From JAZLJD01 sp045617725 (GTDB taxonomy: Bacteria; Bacillota; Clostridia; Lachnospirales; Lachnospiraceae): a DNA stretch of 35,009 nucleotides. Location of the stretch: contig JAZLJD010000022.1 of assembly GCA_045617725.1 (NCBI GenBank), positions 1 through 35,009 on the forward strand. The letters run 5' to 3'. This document shows, in pieces, positions 8,960 to 17,197 of this stretch. The position numbers were made by a program, and so were the translations under genes. Numbering within the stretch: position 1 is the stretch's first letter; every line of letters begins with the position of its first letter. Below the pieces are notes generated by a model. It did no database searches and was not told where the DNA came from. It was given only the letters and a program-made list of their open reading frames with translations.

Positions 8960-10639
8960 TTAATAATCTTCCACCATAAACAGCTGATAAAGCGGCATGG
9001 TCCATTCGTCGCCTATATAGCACCAGTCTCCGGTTTCATCGTCGCGACGCATATTCAGTCTGTAACCGTTTCCATTGCCATCTTCTATATCCAGATAAGT
9101 AAGTCCATCCGAACGTCTTATATAATAACAATCGTTTTTCTTAAGAGTTGCCATATTACCCGTGCGTTCCCAATCCTTCGTAAGCACTTCGGCGTCAAAA
9201 TCATACGCAACATATACAAAGCACCATTCCGAGAAGTGATAGACATTCTCTTTGGCCCTGGGGAAACCGTCGCTTCCGATTTCACAGTACTGTATACTAA
9301 GTCCGGTATACGGAAGATCGTTATAGAAATACACCTTGAAGTCCGAAGGGTCTGCAAGGGTTGAAGTTCCTGCCACACCGGAATCGGGCGCATACTCGTA
9401 TTCCGTAACCAAAACCGTGTTCTCCATCGTTCCGAGGAAATAGTATTTGTCCTTTAGTATCTCAAAAATATCGATGTATTCATTGTCACAATAATCGTTC
9501 ACGGCCACATAAAGATAGTCTTTGTCCCCGGTATGCATGAAGTAAGGCGATACGCGGTCTGCGTTACAATACCTTGTATAAAGCTTCCCGTTATTCGAAA
9601 TCACATAACTCGTAATGGGAGCATACAGATCTTCATAGTCATCCTTGGCAGTTGTAAAGACAAGTTTATTCAGGGCATCCTCCCCGGCAAAACCGTGCAT
9701 AAACGGCGCATATTCATTTAACAAAACCGCATAGCTATAAGGAATTTCCACGTACTTTAAGTTAAAAAGCATCGGATAGTCCTTAAACTTAAGATGTGCA
9801 ATAGAAGGACCGTATGCGTAAGGTGCAATCTCGTAGTTGTTAAAATAAACCGTCAGGCACTCCTCATCAATTGTAAAATTAAACGCAAAAGAGCCGTTTA
9901 AATAATTGTCCGCAAGATACTGTTTTAAGGTGCTGCCTGCGAAGAAATCATCCGGAACATCGGTAAGATTCTCGCACAGAGCATCCAAAAACGCATCCAT
10001 ATTGCCGACCACATCCATAATGGACAGTCGCTTACCGGTTTTCGTATCAAAGTTATAACCCCTGTATACGCTGTCTCCGTGTGCACCACCGCCATAGTAT
10101 TCCTCATAGGTAAGCAGGCTCACCACGTTCGAATCGCTTCGGATTACGGCAGGATATACAGACTCCTCGAAGGTGCCGAAAATCCATTCCAGGGGGTCCG
10201 TGCAATTTTCATTGATATCCTCAAGAAGCGGTCCGTAAACCGAATCAAACCGGTCCATCAGTTCCACGTTAAGCTCCGAAAGAGCCTCTGCCAGTACCTC
10301 GTTTTCATCATAGTCCGCATAGAATTGTGCAAACTGACCGGTTAAGAGGTAACGATCCCCACTCCACATGTAATCGGTTTTCTGCGTCGTAAAAGTAACC
10401 TCAAGAGGCGTTACATCGCTTTTGGGTACCACAATCGGAGACGGACTTACGCCCGGTTCCGCCGTGGGCTCAAAGGAGGGTGCTTCGGACGGCTCCGTCT
10501 TTTTAGGTTCCTCCTTCGGGGAATACGTAATAATAGGAGCTTCCTTCCCTGCATCGCCATCATCCCGGGGAATCAGATTACATCCCGCCAGTGCCAAAAA
10601 GCAAATTGTCATTCCTAACACAATACTGTATTTCTTCAT
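8960..10639 (-). CDS. Large lipoprotein with RsiV-like (DUF3298/DUF4163) region
   Basis: The 559-residue product has a signal peptide with lipobox LALAGC (Cys20) and a Pro/Glu/Ser linker at about 40-72. Next comes a domain of roughly 220 residues containing SLLTYEEYYGGGAHGDSVYR, FDTKTGKRLSIMDV and IAPYAYGPSIAHLKF, hallmarks of the DUF3298 family that includes the lysozyme-sensing anti-sigma factor RsiV. A C-terminal half of about 250 residues, rich in Tyr and Asp, is not recognised. Unlike RsiV it is a lipoprotein with no cytoplasmic anti-sigma segment, and no sigma factor gene is beside it. Ligand binding at the cell surface is an inference. GAGGAG precedes the start. Confidence 0.75.
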   Translation of the reverse strand: MKKYSIVLGMTICFLALAGCNLIPRDDGDAGKEAPIITYSPKEEPKKTEPSEAPSFEPTAEPGVSPSPIVVPKSDVTPLEVTFTTQKTDYMWSGDRYLLTGQFAQFYADYDENEVLAEALSELNVELMDRFDSVYGPLLEDINENCTDPLEWIFGTFEESVYPAVIRSDSNVVSLLTYEEYYGGGAHGDSVYRGYNFDTKTGKRLSIMDVVGNMDAFLDALCENLTDVPDDFFAGSTLKQYLADNYLNGSFAFNFTIDEECLTVYFNNYEIAPYAYGPSIAHLKFKDYPMLFNLKYVEIPYSYAVLLNEYAPFMHGFAGEDALNKLVFTTAKDDYEDLYAPITSYVISNNGKLYTRYCNADRVSPYFMHTGDKDYLYVAVNDYCDNEYIDIFEILKDKYYFLGTMENTVLVTEYEYAPDSGVAGTSTLADPSDFKVYFYNDLPYTGLSIQYCEIGSDGFPRAKENVYHFSEWCFVYVAYDFDAEVLTKDWERTGNMATLKKNDCYYIRRSDGLTYLDIEDGNGNGYRLNMRRDDETGDWCYIGDEWTMPLYQLFMVEDY

Positions 10640-10686
10640 TCATACATCTCCTCATAACCGCAAATTAACAAACTGCATAATGATAT

Positions 10687-10715
10687 ATTATATCACAAAT
10701 GCATAATTTGAGTAA
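10687..10715 (-). promoter_or_regulatory. Candidate promoter for the RsiV-like lipoprotein run
   Basis: A perfect -10 TATAAT (10687-10692) lies 47 nt upstream of the lipoprotein start. The -35 position 17 nt away (TTACTC) is poor. Because the genes down to 1153 are nearly contiguous, this promoter may drive a very long transcript. Confidence 0.4.
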
Positions 10716-10753
10716 GCCGTGTATGCCTTGTAACGGACATTTCAAAGCCATGC

Positions 10754-10779
10754 AAAAACGGCTGTGCATCGCACAGCCG
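10754..10779 (-). terminator. Rho-independent terminator of ssrA
   Basis: A perfect 9-bp stem (CGGCTGTGC and GCACAGCCG) with a 3-nt loop is followed on the minus strand by five U residues. It begins a few bases after the mature tmRNA 3' end, ending the smpB-ssrA transcript. Confidence 0.9.
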
Positions 10780-10784
10780 CTTAG

Positions 10785-11118
10785 TGGACCGGACGGGAGT
10801 CGAACCCGTGTCCGAAGCCCCCTCCACCGTTCTTCTACAAGCTTAGTAAACTATTTGGGATTCCCCCCTGCAGTCTCGAGTTTACGCGATACTGCCCTCG
10901 GTAGCTTCATGATACGCCAACCTGCGCAAAGCTTAACAGGTGTCGTTTCTCATCTGAATGATGCCGGTTATCTTAAGGATGAGTACTCAAGGCCGACAGC
11001 TGCACTTAGGCAGCGTATGCTAATTTAGAATCAGCGTTTAAATTTAATTGTGCGATTAACGTGTCGCAACGGCTTGCTTCACCGGTTTCAAAAACCCCGT
11101 CGAAACCATGACCGGCCC
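10785..11118 (-). ncRNA. ssrA: tmRNA (transfer-messenger RNA)
   Basis: The minus strand starts with GGGCCGG and the near-universal tmRNA start GTTTCGACGGGG. It ends with a T-arm (ACGGG, TTCGACT, CCCGT) and CCGGTCCA, whose 7 bases pair with the 5' end to form the acceptor stem with one G-U. The resume codon GCA at 11051-11053 opens a tag of 15 residues, AQLNLNADSKLAYAA, ended by TAA at 11006-11008. The 3' CCA is not encoded (CTA follows the discriminator A), so it must be added. tmRNA with SmpB rescues stalled ribosomes and tags the nascent protein for degradation. It sits 39 nt downstream of smpB. Confidence 0.95.
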
Positions 11119-11157
11119 TTGTTTAAGATCGCATCTTTGGAACAGATGCTTATAGTG

Positions 11158-11625
11158 TTAAAGGTTTTTGATCTTGAACTCTCTCTCGCTCTCGCGACGC
11201 TGGTCCTTTTTGGCAATATCTTCACGTTTGTCAAAAAGTTTCTTACCGCGTGCCAGACCAACTAAAACCTTGGCGCGTCCATCTTTAAAGTATACTTCGA
11301 GCGGAACCAATGTAAAGCCCTTCTGGGTAATCTGCCCGAGCAGCTTCATAATCTGGTTCCGATGCATGAGCAGTTTCTTGGGACGCAGTGGATCTTTGTT
11401 AAATATGTTGCCCTGCTCATACGGACTGATGTGCATTCCGTAAATATACATCTCGCCTTCTTCAATCCTAATAAAAGCCTCCTTAATGGAGCACTTGCCG
11501 GCCCGAAGCGACTTGACCTCCGTGCCTGCAAGGACGATTCCGGCCTCAATCTGCTCATCTATGAAGTAATCATGAAAGGCCTTTTTGTTGCCTGCGACCT
11601 GCTTAATATGCTCTTTTTCAGCCAA
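11158..11625 (-). CDS. smpB: SsrA-binding protein SmpB
   Basis: The 155-residue protein binds the tRNA-like domain of tmRNA and delivers it to stalled ribosomes. Family motifs are AFHDYFIDEQIEAGIVLAGTEVKS split over the N terminus, the GKKLFDKR region, and the basic C-terminal tail (KKDQRRESEREFK) that occupies the mRNA channel. The start is taken as TTG at 11625, because AAGGAGGTGAT gives 8-nt spacing to it. The ATG at 11631 would leave only 2 nt and lies inside the extended Shine-Dalgarno match. It lies between rnr and ssrA, so all three core rescue components are adjacent. Confidence 0.95.
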   Translation of the reverse strand: MAEKEHIKQVAGNKKAFHDYFIDEQIEAGIVLAGTEVKSLRAGKCSIKEAFIRIEEGEMYIYGMHISPYEQGNIFNKDPLRPKKLLMHRNQIMKLLGQITQKGFTLVPLEVYFKDGRAKVLVGLARGKKLFDKREDIAKKDQRRESEREFKIKNL

Positions 11626-11667
11626 AATCATCACCTCCTTAACGGTTGCTTTACCATTTTACTCGCT

Positions 11668-13812
11668 TTACCGTTCACGGTAAAGAAGAAAATCAATTGT
11701 CTTCATCACTGTATCGACACTATTTACCAAAACCTTAACCTTCATGCCGAGCGAATATGTTTTTAAGTACTTCCGGCCACTAAGAGTAAGCGTCTTCTCG
11801 TTGAATTCATACCGGTCATCCGTCATATCGGAGACATGTACAAGTCCTTCCACCGTATCCGGAAGTTCCACATAAATTCCCCAGGATGTCACGCCGGATA
11901 TGATTCCGTCAAAGACTTCCCCAATATGATGTTTCATGTACTGGCACTTTTTCAGCTTCTCCGTCTCACGCTCGGCTTCAGCCGCACGGCGTTCAAGCTT
12001 TGAGGACCTTAGTGCAACGGCATCGAGAATCTCCCTGTAATGTAGAAGTCTCTCCTCTGTAAGCGTTCCCTTCAAATCCTCCGTGATAATACGATGAATC
12101 TGCAAATCCGGGTATCGACGTATGGGCGATGTAAAGTGCGAATAATATTGAAGAGCCAGGCCGAAGTGTCCGACATTATTGGTAGAATACCCTGCCTGTC
12201 TTAAGGAACGAAGCGTAAGACGCTCAATCAGGGCACCTTCCTCTTTGTCCTTGACCTTCGTAAGCAGCTTCTGGATTTCCTTGGGATGCACACTCTCTCC
12301 GGACTTCTTAAAGCTGTAACCGAACGCAGATATAAGGTTCGAAAGCTCCTTCACCTTCTCGGGGTCCGGCTTTGTATGTACTCTGTAGAGGAACGGCGTT
12401 CCGAGCCAAAAATAATGCTGGGCCACCGTTTCATTGGCAAGAAGCATAAAGTCCTCAATCATATCGGTTGCTTTGTTATGAATGTAGGGCTTAATTGTAA
12501 CCGGCTCTCCCCTGTCATCAAGGGAAATCTTGCATTCCGGAATCTCAAAGTCAATCGCGCCTCGTTCGGTGCGTTTTTCGTACAAAATACCCGCAAGGGA
12601 AGCCATGTCAAAAAGCATTGTCTCAAGTTCCGGAGGGAGGTCCTTAAGTTCCGGAAGCTCACATTCCCTGCCTTCAAGGAGTGCCAGCACGCCTTCATAA
12701 CTCATACGGCGCTTTACCAAAATTACGCTTCGAACGATGCGATAATCAAGCATATTGCCGTAGGAATCCAGCTTCATAAGGACGCTCAGGGCCAGCCTGT
12801 CCTCGCCGGCATTTAAGGAACAGATTCCGTTGGAAAGTGCCACCGGCAGCATGGGAATCACTCGGTCTGCAAGATATACGCTGGTCGTCCGGTTCAGTGC
12901 TTCCGTATCGAGCGCACTTCCTTCCGTTACATAGTGTGAAACATCCGCAATATGAACTCCAAGTTCATAGAAGGTACCTTCCGAGTTCTCTGTGACCTTT
13001 AAGCTGACTGCATCATCAAGATCCTTGGCATCCAGGCCGTCAATCGTCACCATGGGAAGGTTTCTTAAATCCTCTCGGTCCTTTTTGTCCTCCTCGGGAA
13101 CCGTCTTCGGTATTTCTTCACTTTCGTAAAGAGTCATTTCGGGGAAGCTCTCCGGAATGGAAAAAGCTCTTACAATGGACAAAATATCGACGCCCGGCTC
13201 GTTCTTATGGCCCAGGATTTCGATAATTCGTGCTTCCGGTTTGTGCTTTTCATCCCCGTAGCTTACAAATTCCGCAACTACCTTGTGGCCGCTTACTGCG
13301 CCCATGGAATTCTCTTCCGACACGTAAATGTCGCTTAACAGCTTTTGATTGTCAGGGAGTATAAAGCCGATATGTCCGTTCTTTCTAAAAAGACCGCACA
13401 CGGTTTTCATGGCACGCTCTTTTATGCTTAGGATTTTGGCTTCACGACTGCGGCCGCGCTGTGCCGGTATCTCCACAAACACTACGGTATCTCCGTCCAT
13501 CGCATTCCCGATATTTTCGGGTGCCACGTAGTAATCCTCCTGCTCATCCGCCACCTTAATAAAGCCGAAGCCTTTCGGATTCTGCGAAAAAACACCTTCC
13601 ATGGGAACTGCTTCCGCTACGCGGTAGAGTCCTCTTTTGTTAATGGTAATTCTTCCTTCCGAAATGAGCTCATTTAAAATGGAGGACAGCATGGGACGAT
13701 CCTTTTGCTCGCATTGCAAAAGAATAGCCAGCTCCTTCTCCTTCATGGGCGTATAAAGCGGAGAATTCATAAACTCCAGTATTTTGTTTTTACGTTCTGT
13801 TCTAAGTTCCAC
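11668..13812 (-). CDS. rnr: Ribonuclease R
   Basis: The 714-residue 3'-5' exoribonuclease degrades structured RNA and the messages released by trans-translation. It has an N-terminal winged-helix region (about 1-65), cold-shock domains (about 70-215), the RNB catalytic domain (about 250-575) with the metal-binding Asp cluster in DGLDAKDLDDAVSL, and a C-terminal S1 domain (about 630-710, IISGVTSWGIYVELP). The start is GTG at 13812, with only a weak TAGGTAG upstream. The N-terminal homology (KNKILEFMNSPLYTPMKEKEL) supports it. The gene lies 50 nt from secG beyond a strong terminator, so expression may depend on read-through or a promoter not recognised. Confidence 0.95.
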   Translation of the reverse strand: MELRTERKNKILEFMNSPLYTPMKEKELAILLQCEQKDRPMLSSILNELISEGRITINKRGLYRVAEAVPMEGVFSQNPKGFGFIKVADEQEDYYVAPENIGNAMDGDTVVFVEIPAQRGRSREAKILSIKERAMKTVCGLFRKNGHIGFILPDNQKLLSDIYVSEENSMGAVSGHKVVAEFVSYGDEKHKPEARIIEILGHKNEPGVDILSIVRAFSIPESFPEMTLYESEEIPKTVPEEDKKDREDLRNLPMVTIDGLDAKDLDDAVSLKVTENSEGTFYELGVHIADVSHYVTEGSALDTEALNRTTSVYLADRVIPMLPVALSNGICSLNAGEDRLALSVLMKLDSYGNMLDYRIVRSVILVKRRMSYEGVLALLEGRECELPELKDLPPELETMLFDMASLAGILYEKRTERGAIDFEIPECKISLDDRGEPVTIKPYIHNKATDMIEDFMLLANETVAQHYFWLGTPFLYRVHTKPDPEKVKELSNLISAFGYSFKKSGESVHPKEIQKLLTKVKDKEEGALIERLTLRSLRQAGYSTNNVGHFGLALQYYSHFTSPIRRYPDLQIHRIITEDLKGTLTEERLLHYREILDAVALRSSKLERRAAEAERETEKLKKCQYMKHHIGEVFDGIISGVTSWGIYVELPDTVEGLVHVSDMTDDRYEFNEKTLTLSGRKYLKTYSLGMKVKVLVNSVDTVMKTIDFLLYRER

Positions 13813-13829
13813 GTTCTAAATCTACCTAT

Positions 13830-13855
13830 AAAAAAGGCACTCCGTAAGGAGTGCC
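13830..13855 (-). terminator. Rho-independent terminator between secG and rnr
   Basis: A perfect 8-bp stem (GGCACTCC and GGAGTGCC) with a 4-nt loop is followed on the minus strand by six U residues. It starts 8 nt after the secG stop codon and ends 18 nt before the rnr start, so it would limit rnr expression. Confidence 0.9.
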
Positions 13856-13862
13856 CTGTTTG

Positions 13863-14093
13863 TTAAAACAACTTGAGGTTTAAAAGTAAGGCTAAAACCA
13901 TGAATGCAACTGCAAGCCATTTTGTAATCTTGACAAGCATTGCTTCCATGGAACGTCCTTTGTTCTTACCCCAGTAGGTCTCGGCTGCACCGGAAATGGC
14001 ACCCAAGCCCTGAGCTTTACCTTCCTGCATTAATACAAGCGCTGTAAGCGCAATACTAACAATTATTAAGATAATAGTAAGTGCAATTCTCAT
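13863..14093 (-). CDS. secG: Preprotein translocase subunit SecG
   Basis: The 76-residue membrane protein has two hydrophobic helices (about 3-22 and 55-75) separated by the conserved loop VLMQEGKAQGLGAISGAAE. It is the small third subunit of the SecYEG channel and stimulates SecA-driven export. Length and motif are typical. It is the first gene of the familiar secG-rnr-smpB order. Confidence 0.95.
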   Translation of the reverse strand: MRIALTIILIIVSIALTALVLMQEGKAQGLGAISGAAETYWGKNKGRSMEAMLVKITKWLAVAFMVLALLLNLKLF

Positions 14094-14159
14094 TATAATC
14101 TCCGCTTTCGTAATTCGTTATATTAACTATCACCAGTATGCCTTTAGGCACGCTAGTAA

Positions 14160-14188
14160 AGTCTATCATACACCGGTATAATTTTCAA
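14160..14188 (-). promoter_or_regulatory. Candidate promoter for secG
   Basis: On the minus strand a -35 TTGAAA (14183-14188) and a -10 TAGACT (14160-14165) are spaced 17 nt, in the gap between gpmI and secG. The -35 lies just after the gpmI stop codon. The -10 is only moderately conserved. Confidence 0.4.
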
Positions 14189-14195
14189 GTACTTT

Positions 14196-15752
14196 TTACT
14201 TCTTAATAAGCAAACTCTTTCCGGTCATTTCAACGGGCTGTTCCTGTCCCATAACCTCAATCAGAGTCGGGATAATATCTGCCAGGCAACCACCCTCTCT
14301 CAAGGTATAGCTGTCATCGTAATTCATCAAAATGAAAGGAACCTGGTTCGTGGTATGTGCGGTGAAGGGTTCACCGGTCTCATAATCCACAAGCTGCTCT
14401 GCATTACCGTGATCTGCGCAGATAAACATGGTTGCACCATGCTCCTTAACAAGTGCTTCGAGCTCGCCAAGACACTTATCAATTACTTCGATTGCTTCTA
14501 CGGCTGCGGAAAGCACACCGGTATGACCTACCATATCAGGATTTGCGAAGTTACAGATAATTACATCATAGTAAGGTTCGCCGTTTTCATCCTTTTTGGC
14601 GATAGCCTCTGAAAGCTTATCGCAAACGGTGTAAGCACTCATACGGGGCTTCTTGTCGTAGGTGGGTACGTACTTGGGAGAATTTACAAGGATACGTTCC
14701 TCACCCTCGTTGGGTTGCTCAATACCGCCGTTAAAGAAAAAGGTTACATGGGCATATTTTTCGGTCTCGGCGATACGAGCCTGCTTCATTCCCTTGCTTG
14801 CAAGCCACTCACCGAAGGTGTTGGTAACTGCAATCTTATGGAATGCAACATCCTTATTAGGGATGGTCGGGTCGTAATCGGAGAAGCATACGTAAGTAAC
14901 ATCAAGGCGTTTTCTCTCAAAGCCCTTGAAATCGTCATCGCAGAATGCTCTGGTGATTTCACGTGCACGGTCCGGACGGAAGTTATAGAAAATAATACTG
15001 TCGCCGTCCTTAATGGTAGCAAGGGGAGCACCGTCCTTGTAAACAACGGAGGGCTTAACAAACTCATCGGTCTCGCCTCTGTCATAGGACTCCTGCGCTG
15101 CGCACAGACCGCATTTTACCTGAAGGCCTTCGCCCTTGGTAAGTGCATTGTAAGCAAGCTCAACACGATCGTAGTTATTGTCTCGGTCCATAGCATAATA
15201 ACGTCCCATAACGGTAGCGATATCACCTACGCCCAGTTCTTCCATCTTGTCATAGAGCTGCTGGATATAATCCTTGCCGCTTGCAGGAGGAGTGTCACGA
15301 CCGTCTAAGAAGCAGTGTACATATACCTTAGATAAGCCGTTTCTTTTGGCCAGTTCCAAAAGTCCGTAGAGGTGAGTAATGTGTGAATGAACGCCACCAT
15401 CGGAAAGCAGGCCGTAAATATGTAAAGAAGAATCCTTGTCCTTACAATTCTTAATGGCTTTTAAAAGGGCCTCGTTCTCATAGAAGGTACCATCCTGAAT
15501 TTCCTTGGTAATTCTGGTCAGTTCCTGATATACGATACGTCCGGCACCCATATTTAAGTGACCAACCTCAGAGTTACCCATCTGTCCGTCGGGAAGGCCT
15601 ACTGCCATTCCGCTTGCATTACCGCGTACAAAGGGATATTCCTTCATCAGTCTGTCCATAACGGGAGTCTGAGCCTGTGCAACCGCATTGCCTTCGCTCT
15701 TCTCATTCAATCCGTAACCGTCAAGAATCAATAATACTGCTGTTTTCTTCAT
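14196..15752 (-). CDS. gpmI: 2,3-bisphosphoglycerate-independent phosphoglycerate mutase
   Basis: The 518-residue Mn-dependent enzyme interconverts 3- and 2-phosphoglycerate in glycolysis. It shows the metal site LILDGYG (Asp11), the phospho-serine motif GNSEVGHLNMG (Ser61), DGRDTPP, and the second metal cluster ICADHGNAE and FTAHTTNQVPFI. Length is normal. It has its own strong promoter and is separated from the gap-pgk-tpiA cluster by the CDF gene, carB and the PurF-like gene, although the two loci are only about 6 kb apart. Confidence 0.97.
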   Translation of the reverse strand: MKKTAVLLILDGYGLNEKSEGNAVAQAQTPVMDRLMKEYPFVRGNASGMAVGLPDGQMGNSEVGHLNMGAGRIVYQELTRITKEIQDGTFYENEALLKAIKNCKDKDSSLHIYGLLSDGGVHSHITHLYGLLELAKRNGLSKVYVHCFLDGRDTPPASGKDYIQQLYDKMEELGVGDIATVMGRYYAMDRDNNYDRVELAYNALTKGEGLQVKCGLCAAQESYDRGETDEFVKPSVVYKDGAPLATIKDGDSIIFYNFRPDRAREITRAFCDDDFKGFERKRLDVTYVCFSDYDPTIPNKDVAFHKIAVTNTFGEWLASKGMKQARIAETEKYAHVTFFFNGGIEQPNEGEERILVNSPKYVPTYDKKPRMSAYTVCDKLSEAIAKKDENGEPYYDVIICNFANPDMVGHTGVLSAAVEAIEVIDKCLGELEALVKEHGATMFICADHGNAEQLVDYETGEPFTAHTTNQVPFILMNYDDSYTLREGGCLADIIPTLIEVMGQEQPVEMTGKSLLIKK

Positions 15753-15794
15753 ATCATCTATCCTTTCAAAATGTAGTACTTTTCAACCATAAGG

Positions 15795-15823
15795 ATTATA
15801 CACGCTTTTATTTTGGCGTGCAA
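15795..15823 (-). promoter_or_regulatory. Strong sigma-A-like promoter for gpmI
   Basis: TTGCAC (15818-15823) and a perfect TATAAT (15795-15800) are separated by exactly 17 nt on the minus strand, about 42 nt upstream of the gpmI start. It is arranged back to back with the CDF promoter. Confidence 0.75.
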
Positions 15824-15830
15824 TAATTAC

Positions 15831-15859
15831 TTGTCTTTTGCCAAAAACAAGCTTATAGT
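15831..15859 (+). promoter_or_regulatory. Sigma-A-like promoter for the CDF transporter
   Basis: TTGTCT (15831-15836) and TATAGT (15854-15859) are separated by 17 nt on the plus strand, about 51 nt upstream of the CDF start, which has GAGGGA as its ribosome binding site. Its -35 lies 8 nt from the divergent gpmI -35. Confidence 0.65.
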
Positions 15860-15910
15860 CAATATATTACCTTAAATTTAGGGAAGTATTTATTTATTGA
15901 GGGAATCACC

Positions 15911-17107
15911 ATGATTAAGCTTTTGTCAAAACTACTGATTAAAAATCATACGGAATACGACAACGCCGGGGTACGCCTTTCTTACGGAAAGCTCTGCAGC
16001 GGCTTCGGAATTTTCCTGAACTTTCTTCTTTTCATATTTAAATTCATCGCAGGTTCCGTTTCCGGTTCCATCGCAATCACCGCCGATGCTTTTAACAACC
16101 TTTCGGACGCCGGCTCTTCCACTATTACGCTCCTCGGCTTCAAATTGGCCGGCCAGAAGCCCGATCCCGAGCATCCTTTTGGGCATGGTCGCATGGAATA
16201 CATCTCCGGCCTTTTGGTATCCGTCGTCATCATGATTATGGCCTACGAGCTCATCAAGGATTCCATACAGCGCATCATAACGCCGGAACCGCTCGAGAGT
16301 TCCTTAACGATTCTGCTTATTTTGCTCGTTTCAATCCTGGTCAAGGTCTACATGAGCCTTTATAACCGCATTTATGGCCAAAAACTAAATTCGCAGGCCA
16401 TGCTCGCTACCGCCAAGGATTCCATATCCGACGTGATTTCCACCACCGTCGTTTTGATCTGTACAGTGATTCATTATTATAGCGGACTTTCATTAGATGC
16501 TTACTGCGGTGTGCTGGTTGGTGTTTTGATTGCCTATGTCGGCTTCTCTTCCTTAAAGGATACGATTTCTCCGCTCCTTGGAACGCCGCCTTCACAGGAC
16601 TACGTAAAGGACATAGAATCCATTGTTTTGAGCCATGAGAATATCATCGGAATTCACGATTTGATTGTTCATGACTATGGCCCGGGGCGCAAGATGGTCT
16701 CCCTGCATGCAGAGGTTCCTTCCACCTGTGATATTTTGAACATCCATGATACCATCGACAATATCGAGCACGACATATTCGAGGAACTCGGAACCATTGC
16801 GGTCATTCATATGGACCCCGTTTTGATCGGCGATCCTCTTACGGACCGGCTTAAGGAAGCAGCAATCGGCATTTTAAAGAATATCGATGAGCGCCTCACC
16901 CTGCATGATTTCCGAATCGTAAAGGGTCCTTCCCACACGAATATTCTCTTCGATATCGTAAAACCTTACCGCCTCAAAATGACGGATGATGAGCTCAAAT
17001 TCACCATCCTCGCCGAATTCAAAAAAATCGACAACCACTACTTCACCGTCCTCGAAATCGACAACGACTACATAGGGACGGGGGTTTCTGACACATTAAA
17101 GCATTAA
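15911..17107 (+). CDS. Cation diffusion facilitator metal exporter, probably Mn(II)/Fe(II) type
   Basis: The 398-residue transporter has six predicted membrane helices in residues 25-210 and cytoplasmic C-terminal domains. Conserved pieces are ITADAFNNLSDAGSS in helix 2, HPFGHGRMEY after helix 2, and ATAKDSISDVIST in helix 5. The helix 2 and 5 metal ligands read NxxxD and DxxxD rather than HxxxD pairs, the pattern known for manganese-exporting members such as MntE. After the normal C-terminal domain (about 212-300) there is an extra region of about 95 residues (LTLHDFRIVKGP...) that looks like a second, diverged copy. It is one of only two sizeable plus-strand genes here and is monocistronic with its own promoter and terminator. 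Confidence 0.9.
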   Translation: MIKLLSKLLIKNHTEYDNAGVRLSYGKLCSGFGIFLNFLLFIFKFIAGSVSGSIAITADAFNNLSDAGSSTITLLGFKLAGQKPDPEHPFGHGRMEYISGLLVSVVIMIMAYELIKDSIQRIITPEPLESSLTILLILLVSILVKVYMSLYNRIYGQKLNSQAMLATAKDSISDVISTTVVLICTVIHYYSGLSLDAYCGVLVGVLIAYVGFSSLKDTISPLLGTPPSQDYVKDIESIVLSHENIIGIHDLIVHDYGPGRKMVSLHAEVPSTCDILNIHDTIDNIEHDIFEELGTIAVIHMDPVLIGDPLTDRLKEAAIGILKNIDERLTLHDFRIVKGPSHTNILFDIVKPYRLKMTDDELKFTILAEFKKIDNHYFTVLEIDNDYIGTGVSDTLKH

Positions 17108-17141
17108 AGCATTCCCCCATGACAAAAGACATCATAAGTGA

Positions 17142-17180
17142 AACAGCCTCTGCCGTATTGGTATGGCAGAGGCTGTTTTT
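17142..17180. terminator. Terminator between convergent CDF and carB genes
   Basis: A perfect 13-bp stem (AACAGCCTCTGCC and GGCAGAGGCTGTT) has a 10-nt loop. On the plus strand it runs into TTTTTG, a good terminator for the CDF gene. On the minus strand, beyond carB, the U tract is only TTT, so it may also serve carB less efficiently. Confidence 0.85.
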
Positions 17181-17197
17181 GTTATGGCAACACTATT

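Noticed and set aside
8603..9364. 253-codon plus-strand frame across the copA/lipoprotein junction
   Set aside because: Antisense to two well-supported genes; composition is typical of a shadow frame.
11626..11634. GTG or ATG start of smpB at 11634 or 11631
   Set aside because: Both overlap or crowd the Shine-Dalgarno sequence; TTG at 11625 has proper spacing.
14715..15308. 197-codon plus-strand frame opposite gpmI
   Set aside because: Antisense shadow of a highly conserved enzyme gene.
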